From the NCBI GenBank assembly GCA_012511425.1, contig JAAZGC010000249.1:1-14121 (forward strand): a DNA stretch of 14,121 bases, given 5' to 3'. Source of the DNA: Clostridiales bacterium (GTDB lineage Bacteria; Bacillota; Clostridia; Oscillospirales; CAG-272). Each line of letters starts with the position of its first letter. The stretch's first letter is position 1. The notes below the pieces were generated by a model. The model was given only the letters and a program-made list of their open reading frames with translations. It had not been told where the DNA came from and ran no database searches. The position numbers and the translations under genes were made by a program. Below are positions 1 to 6,287 of this stretch, piece by piece.

Positions 1-144
1 TTTATAAAGCCGTCCGTAATACGCCGCAGCAACGATCGCCGAAATGCATATCAGCGTCAAAACTATCAGCAGAACCGGACTTCGTTTTCTGTTTTTCAAA
101 TCTTTGTTCTTTCGGGGGAAATTTTGAATTTCCCTTCTCGGCAT
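1..144 (-). CDS. Partial N-terminus of a single-pass membrane-anchored protein, function unknown
   Basis: An open frame begins at an ATG at 144 and runs off the window edge with 48 codons visible. The first 22 residues are strongly basic (MPRREIQ... then KNRKR), followed by a hydrophobic segment at about residues 23-43 (PVLLIVLTLICISAIVAAAYY) and then polar residues. This is the pattern of a type II signal anchor, with the N-terminus inside and the missing remainder outside. An in-frame stop lies shortly upstream, so this ATG is the only reasonable start. The ribosome binding site is weak: only an A/G-rich stretch (AAAGAAAG) far upstream. It starts 19 bp after the amidohydrolase stop and is probably co-transcribed with it. 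Nothing visible identifies a family; extracytoplasmic enzymes such as peptidases, deacetylases or transpeptidases often begin this way. Confidence 0.65.
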   Translation of the reverse strand, partial: MPRREIQNFPRKNKDLKNRKRSPVLLIVLTLICISAIVAAAYYGRLYK

Positions 145-163
145 ATTATTGCGATTGCTTTCT

Positions 164-1288
164 TTATTTTACTTCCCTGCCGTTTATCCAGACTTTTTCA
201 ACCATCGAAGATACTTCGAGCGGGTCGCCGGAGATCAGGGAGAAGTCGGCGTCCTTTCCGGGCGCAAGCGAACCCACACGGTCGTCGATTTCAAGTATCT
301 TTGCCGGATTTATCGTTATTGCGGCAAGTGCCGAATACGGCTTAAGTCCCTGCTTTCTTGCATATCCCGCACAGATCGGCAGGTAATCGAGCGGAGTGAC
401 GGGGTGGTCAACCGTGATGCCGATAAGCACTCCGGCGGAATCGAGGATGCCGGCGTTTTCAAAAGTCGAGTTTTTAAGCTCCGGCTTTGAGCGGTCGCTC
501 AGGTTCGGACCGACGAATGCGCGGACGCCTTCGGCTGCCAGAGCATCGGCTATCAGGTGGCCTTCGGTGCAGTGAACTATAACATATTTTAAGCCGAATT
601 CCCGGCTTATTCTTACTGCGGTAAAGATATCATCGGCGCGGTGGGCGTGAATATGGGCGGCCAGTTCACCTTGCAGAACCGGAACCAGAGCGTCGCATTT
701 GAAATCAAAATCCGGGGCTTCCTTTTCCGAGTATTTCTTTGCTTTTATAAGCGCTTCGCGGATTACGGCGGCGGTTGCCATTCTCGTTTCGGGGGTGCGG
801 CCTTTTCCGTGATACACCCGTTTCGGGTTTTCGCCCATAGCAAATTTCATTGAAACCGGAGCTTTGACGATCATGTCGTCGATGCGGCGTCCGTATGTTT
901 TTACTGCGGCAAACTGCCCTCCTATCGGGTTTGCGGAACCGGGACCGGCTGCAACGCAGGTCACGCCGGCTTTATAAGCATCTTCAAAGCAGCGATCCAT
1001 CGGATTTATGCAGTCGACAGCCCGCAGAAACGGAGTAACGGGGTCGGTCATCTCGTTTACGTCGGAGCCTTCAAAGGTCAGGCTGTCTTCGATGACGCCG
1101 ATATGAGAGTGGCCGTCGATAAATCCGGGATAGAGCCCGGCGCCTTTGCCGTCAATGATTTCACCGCCGCCCGGATAATCGCCTTCGCCGAGAGCAATGA
1201 TTCTGCCGTTTTCAAAGCTCAGCCACCCGCGGCTGATTATTTTATCCTCGCCTTCCATGGTATATATCTTAACGTTCGTAATCGTCAT
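164..1288 (-). CDS. Imidazolonepropionase-like amidohydrolase (COG1228 type), substrate unknown
   Basis: Predicted metal-dependent hydrolase of 374 residues. It opens with the beta-sandwich segment typical of the superfamily (residues about 1-50). Motif 1 is PGFIDGHSHIG with H60 and H62 as metal ligands. An AHIHAHRADD motif (H212, H214, H216), VIVHCTEGH (H239) and a late Asp in ITVDHP (D294) follow. The MGENPKR region around residue 151 and the HxHxH signature match proteins annotated as imidazolonepropionase-related amidohydrolases, a group whose members act on very different C-N bonds, so the substrate cannot be named. The C-terminus has the usual NPAKILEI...GSLAPGKDADF closing motif. I chose the ATG at 1288, 11 bases after GGAGG. 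A GTG nine bases upstream is only 2 bases from that site and is unlikely. The gene follows a 194-bp gap with paired operator-like repeats, so it probably has its own control. Confidence 0.88.
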   Translation of the reverse strand: MTITNVKIYTMEGEDKIISRGWLSFENGRIIALGEGDYPGGGEIIDGKGAGLYPGFIDGHSHIGVIEDSLTFEGSDVNEMTDPVTPFLRAVDCINPMDRCFEDAYKAGVTCVAAGPGSANPIGGQFAAVKTYGRRIDDMIVKAPVSMKFAMGENPKRVYHGKGRTPETRMATAAVIREALIKAKKYSEKEAPDFDFKCDALVPVLQGELAAHIHAHRADDIFTAVRISREFGLKYVIVHCTEGHLIADALAAEGVRAFVGPNLSDRSKPELKNSTFENAGILDSAGVLIGITVDHPVTPLDYLPICAGYARKQGLKPYSALAAITINPAKILEIDDRVGSLAPGKDADFSLISGDPLEVSSMVEKVWINGREVK

Positions 1289-1318
1289 TTCCAGCACTTC
1301 CTCCGGTTTTAAAACAAT

Positions 1319-1356
1319 ATACTGTATGATATCGCCCGGGAATCATACAGTATGAT
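1319..1356. promoter_or_regulatory. Paired palindromic operator-like motif (ATCATACAGTAT), possibly a hairpin
   Basis: Two copies of a 12-base word face each other: ATACTGTATGAT at 1319-1330 and its exact reverse complement ATCATACAGTAT at 1342-1353, separated by 11 bases containing CCCGGG. The second copy is also a perfect palindrome by itself (ATCATAC-A-GTATGAT, 1342-1356). This double-site arrangement just upstream of the amidohydrolase is typical of a dimeric repressor operator. As RNA on the minus strand it could fold into a 12-bp AU-rich hairpin followed by ATTGTTTT, so an attenuator or weak terminator is the alternative. The repeat is read directly; its role is inferred. Confidence 0.6.
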
Positions 1357-1375
1357 ATTAAATTGCTTATGTCAG
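1347..1375 (-). promoter_or_regulatory. Possible promoter for the amidohydrolase, overlapping the operator
   Basis: On the minus strand CTGACA (1375-1370) matches five of six bases of the -35 consensus. Seventeen bases later TACTGT (1352-1347) matches only three of six bases of the -10 consensus. The -10 candidate lies inside the palindrome 1342-1356, which would let a bound repressor block polymerase. The poor -10 makes this a tentative call. Confidence 0.3.
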
Positions 1376-1390
1376 CTTTGTTGTTTCAGG

Positions 1391-1464
1391 CTCTGTTTTA
1401 AAATGGGTGCGGACTGTCATATCCGGAAAATTGCCGGCTAAAACCGCACTGTGCGAAAACAGAG
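1391..1464 (-). other. Nested inverted repeats, possible structured RNA element or divIC 3' end
   Basis: On the minus strand CTCTGTTTT (1464-1456) pairs perfectly with AAAACAGAG (1399-1391). Inside it GTGCGG (1449-1444) pairs perfectly with CCGCAC (1412-1407), and inside that two CCGG words about 7 bases apart can pair. Together this gives a three-tier stem of 9, 6 and 4 bp within 74 bases, starting 18 bases after the divIC stop. I could not match it to any riboswitch class I know. The pairing is observed; that it folds or functions is inference. Confidence 0.35.
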
Positions 1465-1482
1465 AAATACAGACGCCGGATT

Positions 1483-1806
1483 TTACTTTATAAGCTCGTT
1501 ATAAAATATGATTTCGTCCGGCATACGAAGCCCGAGTTTTTCTCTGGCTACATTCTTTATATATTCATCGTCATAAGGACGGGCAAGCTGATCCGACAGC
1601 TCTTCGACATCGTCCTCATATTCTTTGACCTGAGCTTCAAGCTCGGCAATTTCTTCAACAAGGTCGTTTGACTTGAATTGAAGGTTGACTATCATGCCGA
1701 GGCAAAAACAGACAAAAGCCAGCGCGGCGGTTCGTACAAAGACGTTCTGCCAGGCCGGATGTGAACTGTTTTCAATTTTCGCTTTTTTTTGAAGCTTATC
1801 AGCCAT
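1483..1806 (-). CDS. divIC: Septum formation initiator protein DivIC/FtsB family
   Basis: Small bitopic division protein of 107 residues. A short cytoplasmic N-terminus is followed by one membrane helix at about residues 24-43 (VRTAALAFVCFCLGMIVNLQF). A leucine/glutamate-rich coiled coil follows at about 46-75 (VEEIAELEAQVKEYEDDVEEL). It ends with the family signature DDEYIKNVAREKLGLRMPDE, the extracytoplasmic region shared by DivIC and FtsB. In characterised bacteria this protein pairs with FtsL and DivIB/FtsQ to activate septal peptidoglycan synthesis. The ATG at 1806 lies 7 bases after GAGG and 11 bp past the rqcP stop, so the two are co-transcribed. The gene order hup-rqcP-divIC matches Clostridia, but yabP and yabQ, usually just upstream of divIC in spore-formers, are missing. 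The call is secure from architecture and position. Confidence 0.93.
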   Translation of the reverse strand: MADKLQKKAKIENSSHPAWQNVFVRTAALAFVCFCLGMIVNLQFKSNDLVEEIAELEAQVKEYEDDVEELSDQLARPYDDEYIKNVAREKLGLRMPDEIIFYNELIK

Positions 1807-1817
1807 TTGAATACCTC

Positions 1818-2060
1818 TCAGCCGATAACCTCATACATTGAGGAAGCATCCGCCTTCAGGGCATGCTCCTTCACGTCGGCCACTCTTACCTTAAGTGATC
1901 GCCCGCCGAAACGGATCTCGATTATATCGCCCTCTTTTACGTCATAAGAGGCTTTTGCGGGGCGGCCGTTAACGGTCACGTGGTCGTTGTCGCAGGCGTA
2001 GTTTGCGACGGTGCGGCGTTTTATTATTCTTGAGACTTTTAAAAACTTATCTAATCGCAT
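1818..2060 (-). CDS. rqcP: RqcP (YabO/Hsp15-like) S4-domain ribosome quality-control factor
   Basis: An 80-residue protein made almost entirely of one S4 RNA-binding domain: MRLDKFLKVSRIIKRRTVAN, then VTVNGRPAKASYDVKEGDIIEIRFG. In Bacillus the orthologue RqcP binds 50S subunits carrying a stalled peptidyl-tRNA and works with RqcH during alanine tailing. R2 and R16, arginines reported as important in Bacillus RqcP, are both present. I prefer the ATG at 2060 because it gives the family's standard MRLDKF N-terminus. An ATG at 2078 would add six residues (MSFIFQ) and sits close to GGCGGA, so it cannot be excluded. The gene lies 89 bp after hup with no clear terminator between them, and directly before divIC, exactly as yabO does in relatives. 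Its partner RqcH is not in this window. Confidence 0.92.
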   Translation of the reverse strand: MRLDKFLKVSRIIKRRTVANYACDNDHVTVNGRPAKASYDVKEGDIIEIRFGGRSLKVRVADVKEHALKADASSMYEVIG

Positions 2061-2105
2061 CTGAAAAATGAAACTCATATCGATCCGCCGACGTTAAACG
2101 GTTCT

Positions 2106-2120
2106 GCCGCAACAGGCGGC
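2106..2120. repeat. Short GC-rich inverted repeat between hup and rqcP
   Basis: GCCGC, five bases, then GCGGC forms a 5-bp stem in the hup-rqcP gap. On the minus strand no T-run follows, so it does not look like an intrinsic terminator. It might act as a processing or stability hairpin that lets the abundant hup message differ in level from rqcP, but that is speculation. Confidence 0.3.
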
Positions 2121-2149
2121 GGATACGATATTTCGTCTGAACGGGAAAA

Positions 2150-2428
2150 TTACTTGTTGACGCTTTCCTTAAGATTCTTGCCGGCAGAAAAGGAAACACG
2201 CCTGGAAGCGGGAATCTCGATATTTTCGCCTGACTGGGGGTTACGGCCGGTGCGGGCAGCGCGCTCTTTGACTTCGAATGCTCCGAAGCCGGTAATCTGT
2301 ACCTTCTCACCGTTGGCAAGAGCTGCGGCGATGGCGGCGATGGTCTCGTTGACGGCGGCTTCGGAATCCTTCTTTTTAAGACCGGCCTTCGCAGCAACAG
2401 CTTCAACGATGTTGGATTTAGTAATCAT
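2150..2428 (-). CDS. hup: HU-family nucleoid DNA-binding protein
   Basis: A 92-residue HU protein. It has an alpha-helical dimerisation N-terminus (MITKSNIVEAVAAKAGLKKK), the GFGAFEVKERAARTGRNPQSG segment at about residues 47-67 leading into the DNA-binding beta arm, and the closing ASRRVSFSAGKNLKESVN motif. Length and motifs match single-copy bacterial HU, which binds and bends DNA non-specifically and compacts the nucleoid. The ATG at 2428 lies 7 bases after AAAGGTGA. The open frame continues 32 codons upstream, but that stretch holds the promoter and leader and has no HU character. The gene has its own strong promoter, fitting the high expression HU needs, and probably also drives rqcP and divIC. 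Confidence 0.97.
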   Translation of the reverse strand: MITKSNIVEAVAAKAGLKKKDSEAAVNETIAAIAAALANGEKVQITGFGAFEVKERAARTGRNPQSGENIEIPASRRVSFSAGKNLKESVNK

Positions 2429-2495
2429 GATGGGTTCACCTTTCATATATTGAAAATAATAGAATATTAACGAGCCCTGCGGCTTGCTTACTATA

Positions 2496-2524
2496 AGTAT
2501 ATCATCTTTTATGCCGTTTGGCAA
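2496..2524 (-). promoter_or_regulatory. Sigma-A type promoter of hup with extended -10
   Basis: On the minus strand TTGCCA (2524-2519) and TATACT (2501-2496) are separated by exactly 17 bases. The -10 is preceded by TGA, giving an extended -10 (TGATATACT). Each hexamer matches the consensus at five of six positions. The predicted start of transcription near 2489 gives a leader of about 60 bases ahead of hup. The AAACTATTG region before the -35 is A/T-rich. It is the best promoter in the window. Confidence 0.8.
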
Positions 2525-2586
2525 TAGTTTTCTTCGAATTTCTTGTAAAAATTCGATTATTTTTGCTGTTTTCAGGGAATTTTTAA

Positions 2587-2606
2587 GCCGAAACTGCGTT
2601 TTCGGC
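2587..2606 (-). terminator. Weak terminator-like hairpin after mazG
   Basis: GCCGAAA (2587-2593) and TTTCGGC (2600-2606) form a perfect 7-bp stem with a 6-base loop, starting three bases after the mazG stop. On the minus strand it is followed by TTAAAAATT rather than a clean T-run, so termination may be partial. Its place between the end of the long operon and the hup promoter supports an end-of-operon role. Confidence 0.4.
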
Positions 2607-2608
2607 GT

Positions 2609-3304
2609 TTATTCCGGCTTTTTTGCCTCGATAAACCTTTCGCAGGCTTCGTAAAGCGCCTGCTCCGGCTCGATTCCGCGGCGGCGGGCGGCGGCCGCGG
2701 CGGTGAAGAGATCCTCTCCGATCCTGAATTCAAGCTCATCTTCGGCAATACCGTCATAGCGGTCGAGTCCCGGAGTTTTGGGAAGTTCCCCGGCTTTGTC
2801 CGCTTTGCGGGAAAGTTTGGCGGCACGCATCAGCGAAGGCAGCGTTCTTGAAACATCATCGAGCTCTTCGAAAAGTGTTTCGTTGCCGTGGCTCTGCTGC
2901 TTGATGGCATCCCAGTTCGTGAGAACGTTTTCGACTCCGTCAACTTTGATTTCTCCGAAGACGTGCGGGTGGCGAAGGACGAGCTTTGCGCAGATGTCGC
3001 TTACCACATCGTCAAAGCAGAAGCCGTCTTCATCTTCGGAAATCGCGGCGTGAAAAACGACCTGGAGCAGGACATCGCCGAGTTCCTCGCGCAGATGCAC
3101 CGGATCATCCGAGTCGATCGCGTCCGCCGCTTCGTATGCTTCTTCGAGCATATCGTTCCGAATCGATTTGTGAGTCTGCACCCGATCCCACGGGCAGCCG
3201 CCCGGGGCGCGAAGCAACTTCATTATCGTCAATAGGTCATTAATGTCATAGCTTCCTTTTGATGCGAGCTGCTGCTTTTTTAAGTTCATTTCTTCATTTG
3301 TCAT
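2609..3304 (-). CDS. mazG: Nucleoside triphosphate pyrophosphohydrolase MazG
   Basis: All-alpha NTP pyrophosphohydrolase of 231 residues, hydrolysing (d)NTPs to NMP and pyrophosphate and thought to clean the nucleotide pool. The N-terminal domain carries LRAPGGCPWDRVQTHKS (about 32-47), then the metal-binding pair EEAYE (54-58) and EELGD (73-77), and LRHPHVFG (110-117). The C-terminal MazG repeat is recognisable from IGEDLF...GIEPEQAL...ERF (about 195-224), but its acidic motif is altered compared with the first domain, so catalysis probably depends on the N-terminal half. The Bacillus orthologue YabN carries an extra N-terminal methylase-like domain that is absent here. The start overlaps an ATATGA string 4 bases after the flippase stop and has no strong ribosome binding site, suggesting translational coupling. 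Confidence 0.95.
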   Translation of the reverse strand: MTNEEMNLKKQQLASKGSYDINDLLTIMKLLRAPGGCPWDRVQTHKSIRNDMLEEAYEAADAIDSDDPVHLREELGDVLLQVVFHAAISEDEDGFCFDDVVSDICAKLVLRHPHVFGEIKVDGVENVLTNWDAIKQQSHGNETLFEELDDVSRTLPSLMRAAKLSRKADKAGELPKTPGLDRYDGIAEDELEFRIGEDLFTAAAAARRRGIEPEQALYEACERFIEAKKPE

Positions 3305-3308
3305 ATGA

Positions 3309-4979
3309 TTATACCACCAGATTTGCCTTTTTCAGCAAAGCGTAGATCTTTTTGCCTTTTGGCATCAGTTCGAGTTCTTCTTTTGTCAGCGTCTTCATCA
3401 GAAGTATTGCGATAATGTATACAACCGCGGCGCCGCAGATGGCGGCGAGGACTGCGATTCTGCCGGGGTGCAGCGCCGTGAAGAGGCGGTGGAAAAGTAT
3501 CGCGGATGCCGCACAGAGAGCGGCGCCGATAAGCGGTTTTATAAGCGAAACAAGTATCTTCATCGACATTCCGACGTCTTTTTTAAGGAAATAGAAGTTG
3601 CAGGCGGTGATGGTAAGGTAGCAGACAAAAGTGCCTATCGGGGCGCCCTTGATGCCTATCGAATGCTGACTTACAAGGACGGCGGACAATAACAGTTTCA
3701 CAACCGATCCCAGCACCATTGAAATTATCGGTTTTCGCTCAAAACCGTAAGACTGCAGGATCGCGTTGGTTATCGACAGAAGACCGACGAACAGCGCGGC
3801 GGGGGCAAGCAGGGTAAGCAGCGGCGCCGCCATTTCGGCCGAGGATGCGCGATAGAACATTTTGAGTATCGGTTCCGACATCGCCGCCAAACCCAGCGCA
3901 CAGGGAGCTATTATGATAAATACCGCGCGTATCGCCGCTCTTGCCATCTGAGCCGAACCTTCCTTGTCTTTTGAAGATATCGAAGCAGTGAGCAGCGGTA
4001 TCAGCGAATAGGAGATAGGATAGATAAGCACGGGGGGGAGGTTGAACATCGGGATGGCTTCCGAGGTGTAGTTGCCGTATATCTCAATGGCTTCGGTATG
4101 TATGAAGCCAGCGCTTTCGAGACACCTGACGATTATTGCGCCGTCAAGCAGTGAAGTAAGGGAAGGCATAGATGCCGCAAGCGTGATCGGTATCGCGATA
4201 ACCGCAAGAGAGGTCAGAAGCTGCTTAGGCGTCTGCATCGGCATAGAGCTGCTTTCCGGAGTAAGATATTCCGCGTCGTATACGGTATCTTTGAAATCGA
4301 GGCGGGCGATCACTAGGAAAACCATGCCGCCGAAAGCGCCGATCGTAAGTCCGGAAATGGCGAGAGCGGCCACCGTCGGGAGCGGGAATCCGGCTTTAAT
4401 TCCGTATACGGCGAAGAGGATACCCAGAATCATCTTTCCGAGGGCTTCGATAATCTGCGACACCGCCGTCGGGAGCATATTCTGATAGCCCTGGAAATAG
4501 CCGCGGATGCTTGATGAAATGCAGATAAAGAACAGAGTCGGGGCGATGGCTATGATGCACCAGTCAATCTCCGGAGACGCCATCATCCGCGCGAACATCC
4601 CGGAGCCTATCATCATGACCAGCATTCCGACAAGACCGATGATGACAAACATTATAAGGGATATCCGGAAAATCCGCCTGACTTCTCGGATATTTCCCTT
4701 TGCGCGGCTTTCCGAAGTCAGAAGCGAAACAGCAGTCGGCAGTCCCGATGTTGAAATCTGATAAAACCAGACATAAATTACATATGTCAGGTTGAAATAG
4801 CCCATTCCCTCGTCGCCGATAATATTTGTTATCGGTATCTTAAAGAGCAGGCCGATTATTTTAATTACGATGTTTGAAAAGGTCAGGATGAGCACGCCGG
4901 AGAAAAACAGCTTTTTCTGGCTTGACGCCACGCCTTTTGCGTGGTTTGTTTTGATCGCCGGGCTTTTGTCAGCCGTCAT
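3309..4979 (-). CDS. SpoVB/YabM-like polysaccharide flippase (MOP superfamily)
   Basis: Integral membrane protein of 556 residues with about 14 predicted hydrophobic helices. It begins with the family hallmark FFSGVLILTFSNIVIKIIGLL and IGDEGMGYFNLTYVIY (about residues 26-69), then SGLPTAVSLLTSE. It belongs to the polysaccharide-transport branch of the MOP (MATE/MurJ-like) superfamily, whose members flip lipid-linked sugars across the membrane. In Bacillus, SpoVB serves cortex synthesis and YabM sits at this exact position before yabN/mazG, so YabM is the closer positional match. The substrate (lipid II or another lipid-linked glycan) cannot be decided. The ATG at 4979 follows a strong GAGGAGG site, whose first bases overlap the stop of the upstream deaminase. 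The stop is 4 bp before mazG. Confidence 0.9.
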   Translation of the reverse strand: MTADKSPAIKTNHAKGVASSQKKLFFSGVLILTFSNIVIKIIGLLFKIPITNIIGDEGMGYFNLTYVIYVWFYQISTSGLPTAVSLLTSESRAKGNIREVRRIFRISLIMFVIIGLVGMLVMMIGSGMFARMMASPEIDWCIIAIAPTLFFICISSSIRGYFQGYQNMLPTAVSQIIEALGKMILGILFAVYGIKAGFPLPTVAALAISGLTIGAFGGMVFLVIARLDFKDTVYDAEYLTPESSSMPMQTPKQLLTSLAVIAIPITLAASMPSLTSLLDGAIIVRCLESAGFIHTEAIEIYGNYTSEAIPMFNLPPVLIYPISYSLIPLLTASISSKDKEGSAQMARAAIRAVFIIIAPCALGLAAMSEPILKMFYRASSAEMAAPLLTLLAPAALFVGLLSITNAILQSYGFERKPIISMVLGSVVKLLLSAVLVSQHSIGIKGAPIGTFVCYLTITACNFYFLKKDVGMSMKILVSLIKPLIGAALCAASAILFHRLFTALHPGRIAVLAAICGAAVVYIIAILLMKTLTKEELELMPKGKKIYALLKKANLVV

Positions 4980-4992
4980 AAACGTTTCCTCC

Positions 4993-6270
4993 TCATTTGA
5001 AATAATTTTCGGATATCTTCTTCATGTCGGCTTTTATCCGTTCGATATCTATTTTTGTAAACTCGCCGTTTTCGTAAAGTATTTCGCCGTCACATACGGT
5101 CAGGCGGACATCCGAGCTGTTTGCGCTGTATACCGCGGTGTAAGCAGGATCGAACGACGGGATATTGTTAACGGTGTCTGTGTCGATGAGGATCAGATCG
5201 GCTTTATTCCCTTCCGATATAACTCCGCAGCCGTCACGGCGCTGCGCCGAGGCTCCGTTTTCCGTTGCCATTTTAATGACCGATTCGGCGCTTATGATGT
5301 CGGCGCGGCGCTCCGCTCCTTTGTGCAGGATGGCCGCGACATACATTTCTTTCATTATGTCGAGGGTGTTGTTCGATGCGGCGCCGTCGGTGCCGAGCGC
5401 GACGTTGACACCGAATTTAAGGAATTTATTCAGCGGCGCTATTCCGGAACCTAATTTGAGATTCGAAACCGGGTTATGCGCGACGGTGACGCCGGTGTTT
5501 TTAAGTATTTCTATATCTCCGTCCGATACGAAGACGCAATGCGCCGCAACCGTCGGACTTTCAAAAACTCCGCAGAATTGCATGAATTCCGCCGGGGTCA
5601 TATTATGCCGTTCAATGCAGGCCTGATGCTCGTCCTCGGTTTCAGAAAGATGAATCTGCATTACAGCATCACGGTTTTTCGCTTCTCCGGCAAGATAGCG
5701 GCACATCCGCTCGGTGTTGGTATATTCGGCGTGAAGCGAAAGGTCGACTCGGAGGCGGCCGCTGCCTTTACCGTTATATTCATCGTAAAGCTTTAAGGCT
5801 TCCTTAAGTCTGTCGTCTTTGGATGGGTCGGCGTCGGGGTCGAAGCTGACGACGCTCCTGGAAATATTCGCCTTCATCCCGCTCTCGAGAACGGCTTTTG
5901 CCGTTTCTTCACAGAAAAAGTACATATCGGAAAAGGAGACGATACCGTTTTTGATCATCTCGGCGCAGGCAAACCTTGATGCGGCATATACCCTCTCGGG
6001 AGTCAGAAGCTCCTCGGCGGGAAAAATCCGCTCATTGAGCCAGCGGGAAAGCGGCAGCTCCTCGCCGTATCCGCGGAAAAGGGTCATCGCGGCATGGGTA
6101 TGAAGGTTATAAAGTCCGGGCAGCATAAGGCAGTTTTTCCCGCTTATCACCCGGTCAAAAGGTTTATCGGGGCGTTCTGAGCCGATATATGTGATTAAAT
6201 CATCTTCGACGGCGACGTATTTTTCACCGTAACCGTATACATACGGCCGGTCAAACAAGAGCTTTGACAT
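4993..6270 (-). CDS. mtaD: S-adenosylhomocysteine / 5'-methylthioadenosine deaminase-like amidohydrolase
   Basis: A 425-residue zinc amidohydrolase of the MtaD/SahD group, which deaminates S-adenosylhomocysteine, methylthioadenosine or adenosine to the inosine analogue. Visible sites are PGLYNLHTHAAMTLFRG with H57 and H59, H180 in SLHAEYT, HLSETE with H207 and E210, AAHCVF with H244, VAHNPVSNLKLGSG and the catalytic Asp in GTDGAASNN (D295). The third motif is HAEYT, where relatives usually have HAPYT. The ATG at 6270 follows AAGGA by 7 bases and sits 17 bp after the PNP stop. The open frame continues 48 codons upstream into PNP, but that part is an arginine-rich shadow. Adjacency to PNP supports a role in purine-nucleoside salvage. 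Guanine deaminase-like or chlorohydrolase activities share the fold and are the main alternatives. Confidence 0.87.
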   Translation of the reverse strand: MSKLLFDRPYVYGYGEKYVAVEDDLITYIGSERPDKPFDRVISGKNCLMLPGLYNLHTHAAMTLFRGYGEELPLSRWLNERIFPAEELLTPERVYAASRFACAEMIKNGIVSFSDMYFFCEETAKAVLESGMKANISRSVVSFDPDADPSKDDRLKEALKLYDEYNGKGSGRLRVDLSLHAEYTNTERMCRYLAGEAKNRDAVMQIHLSETEDEHQACIERHNMTPAEFMQFCGVFESPTVAAHCVFVSDGDIEILKNTGVTVAHNPVSNLKLGSGIAPLNKFLKFGVNVALGTDGAASNNTLDIMKEMYVAAILHKGAERRADIISAESVIKMATENGASAQRRDGCGVISEGNKADLILIDTDTVNNIPSFDPAYTAVYSANSSDVRLTVCDGEILYENGEFTKIDIERIKADMKKISENYFK

Positions 6271-6287
6271 TCTGGGTTCCTTTGATT

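Noticed and set aside
1319..1356. LexA (SOS) box in the ATACTGTAT repeats
   Set aside because: The words resemble half of an E. coli LexA box, but the Bacillota LexA consensus (GAAC-N4-GTTC type) is absent and the downstream gene is not a damage-response gene.
1441..1456. CGCAC-A-GTGCG followed by GTTTT as a divIC terminator
   Set aside because: A realistic loop leaves only a 4-bp stem and the T-run is four bases long, so it is too weak to call as a terminator on its own.
2047..2406. Minus-strand 119-codon open frame overlapping hup
   Set aside because: It is proline/arginine-rich and lies in another frame of the strongly supported HU gene; it has no ribosome binding site or recognisable motif.
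2471..2485. AGCC-GCAG-GGCT hairpin in the hup leader as an autoregulatory site
   Set aside because: Only a 4-bp stem, with nothing further to support a regulatory role.
4870..5454. Plus-strand open frame of 194 codons across the flippase start and the deaminase
   Set aside because: It is antisense to two well-supported genes and their ribosome binding sites, with no domain and no initiation signal; long antisense frames are expected at this GC content.
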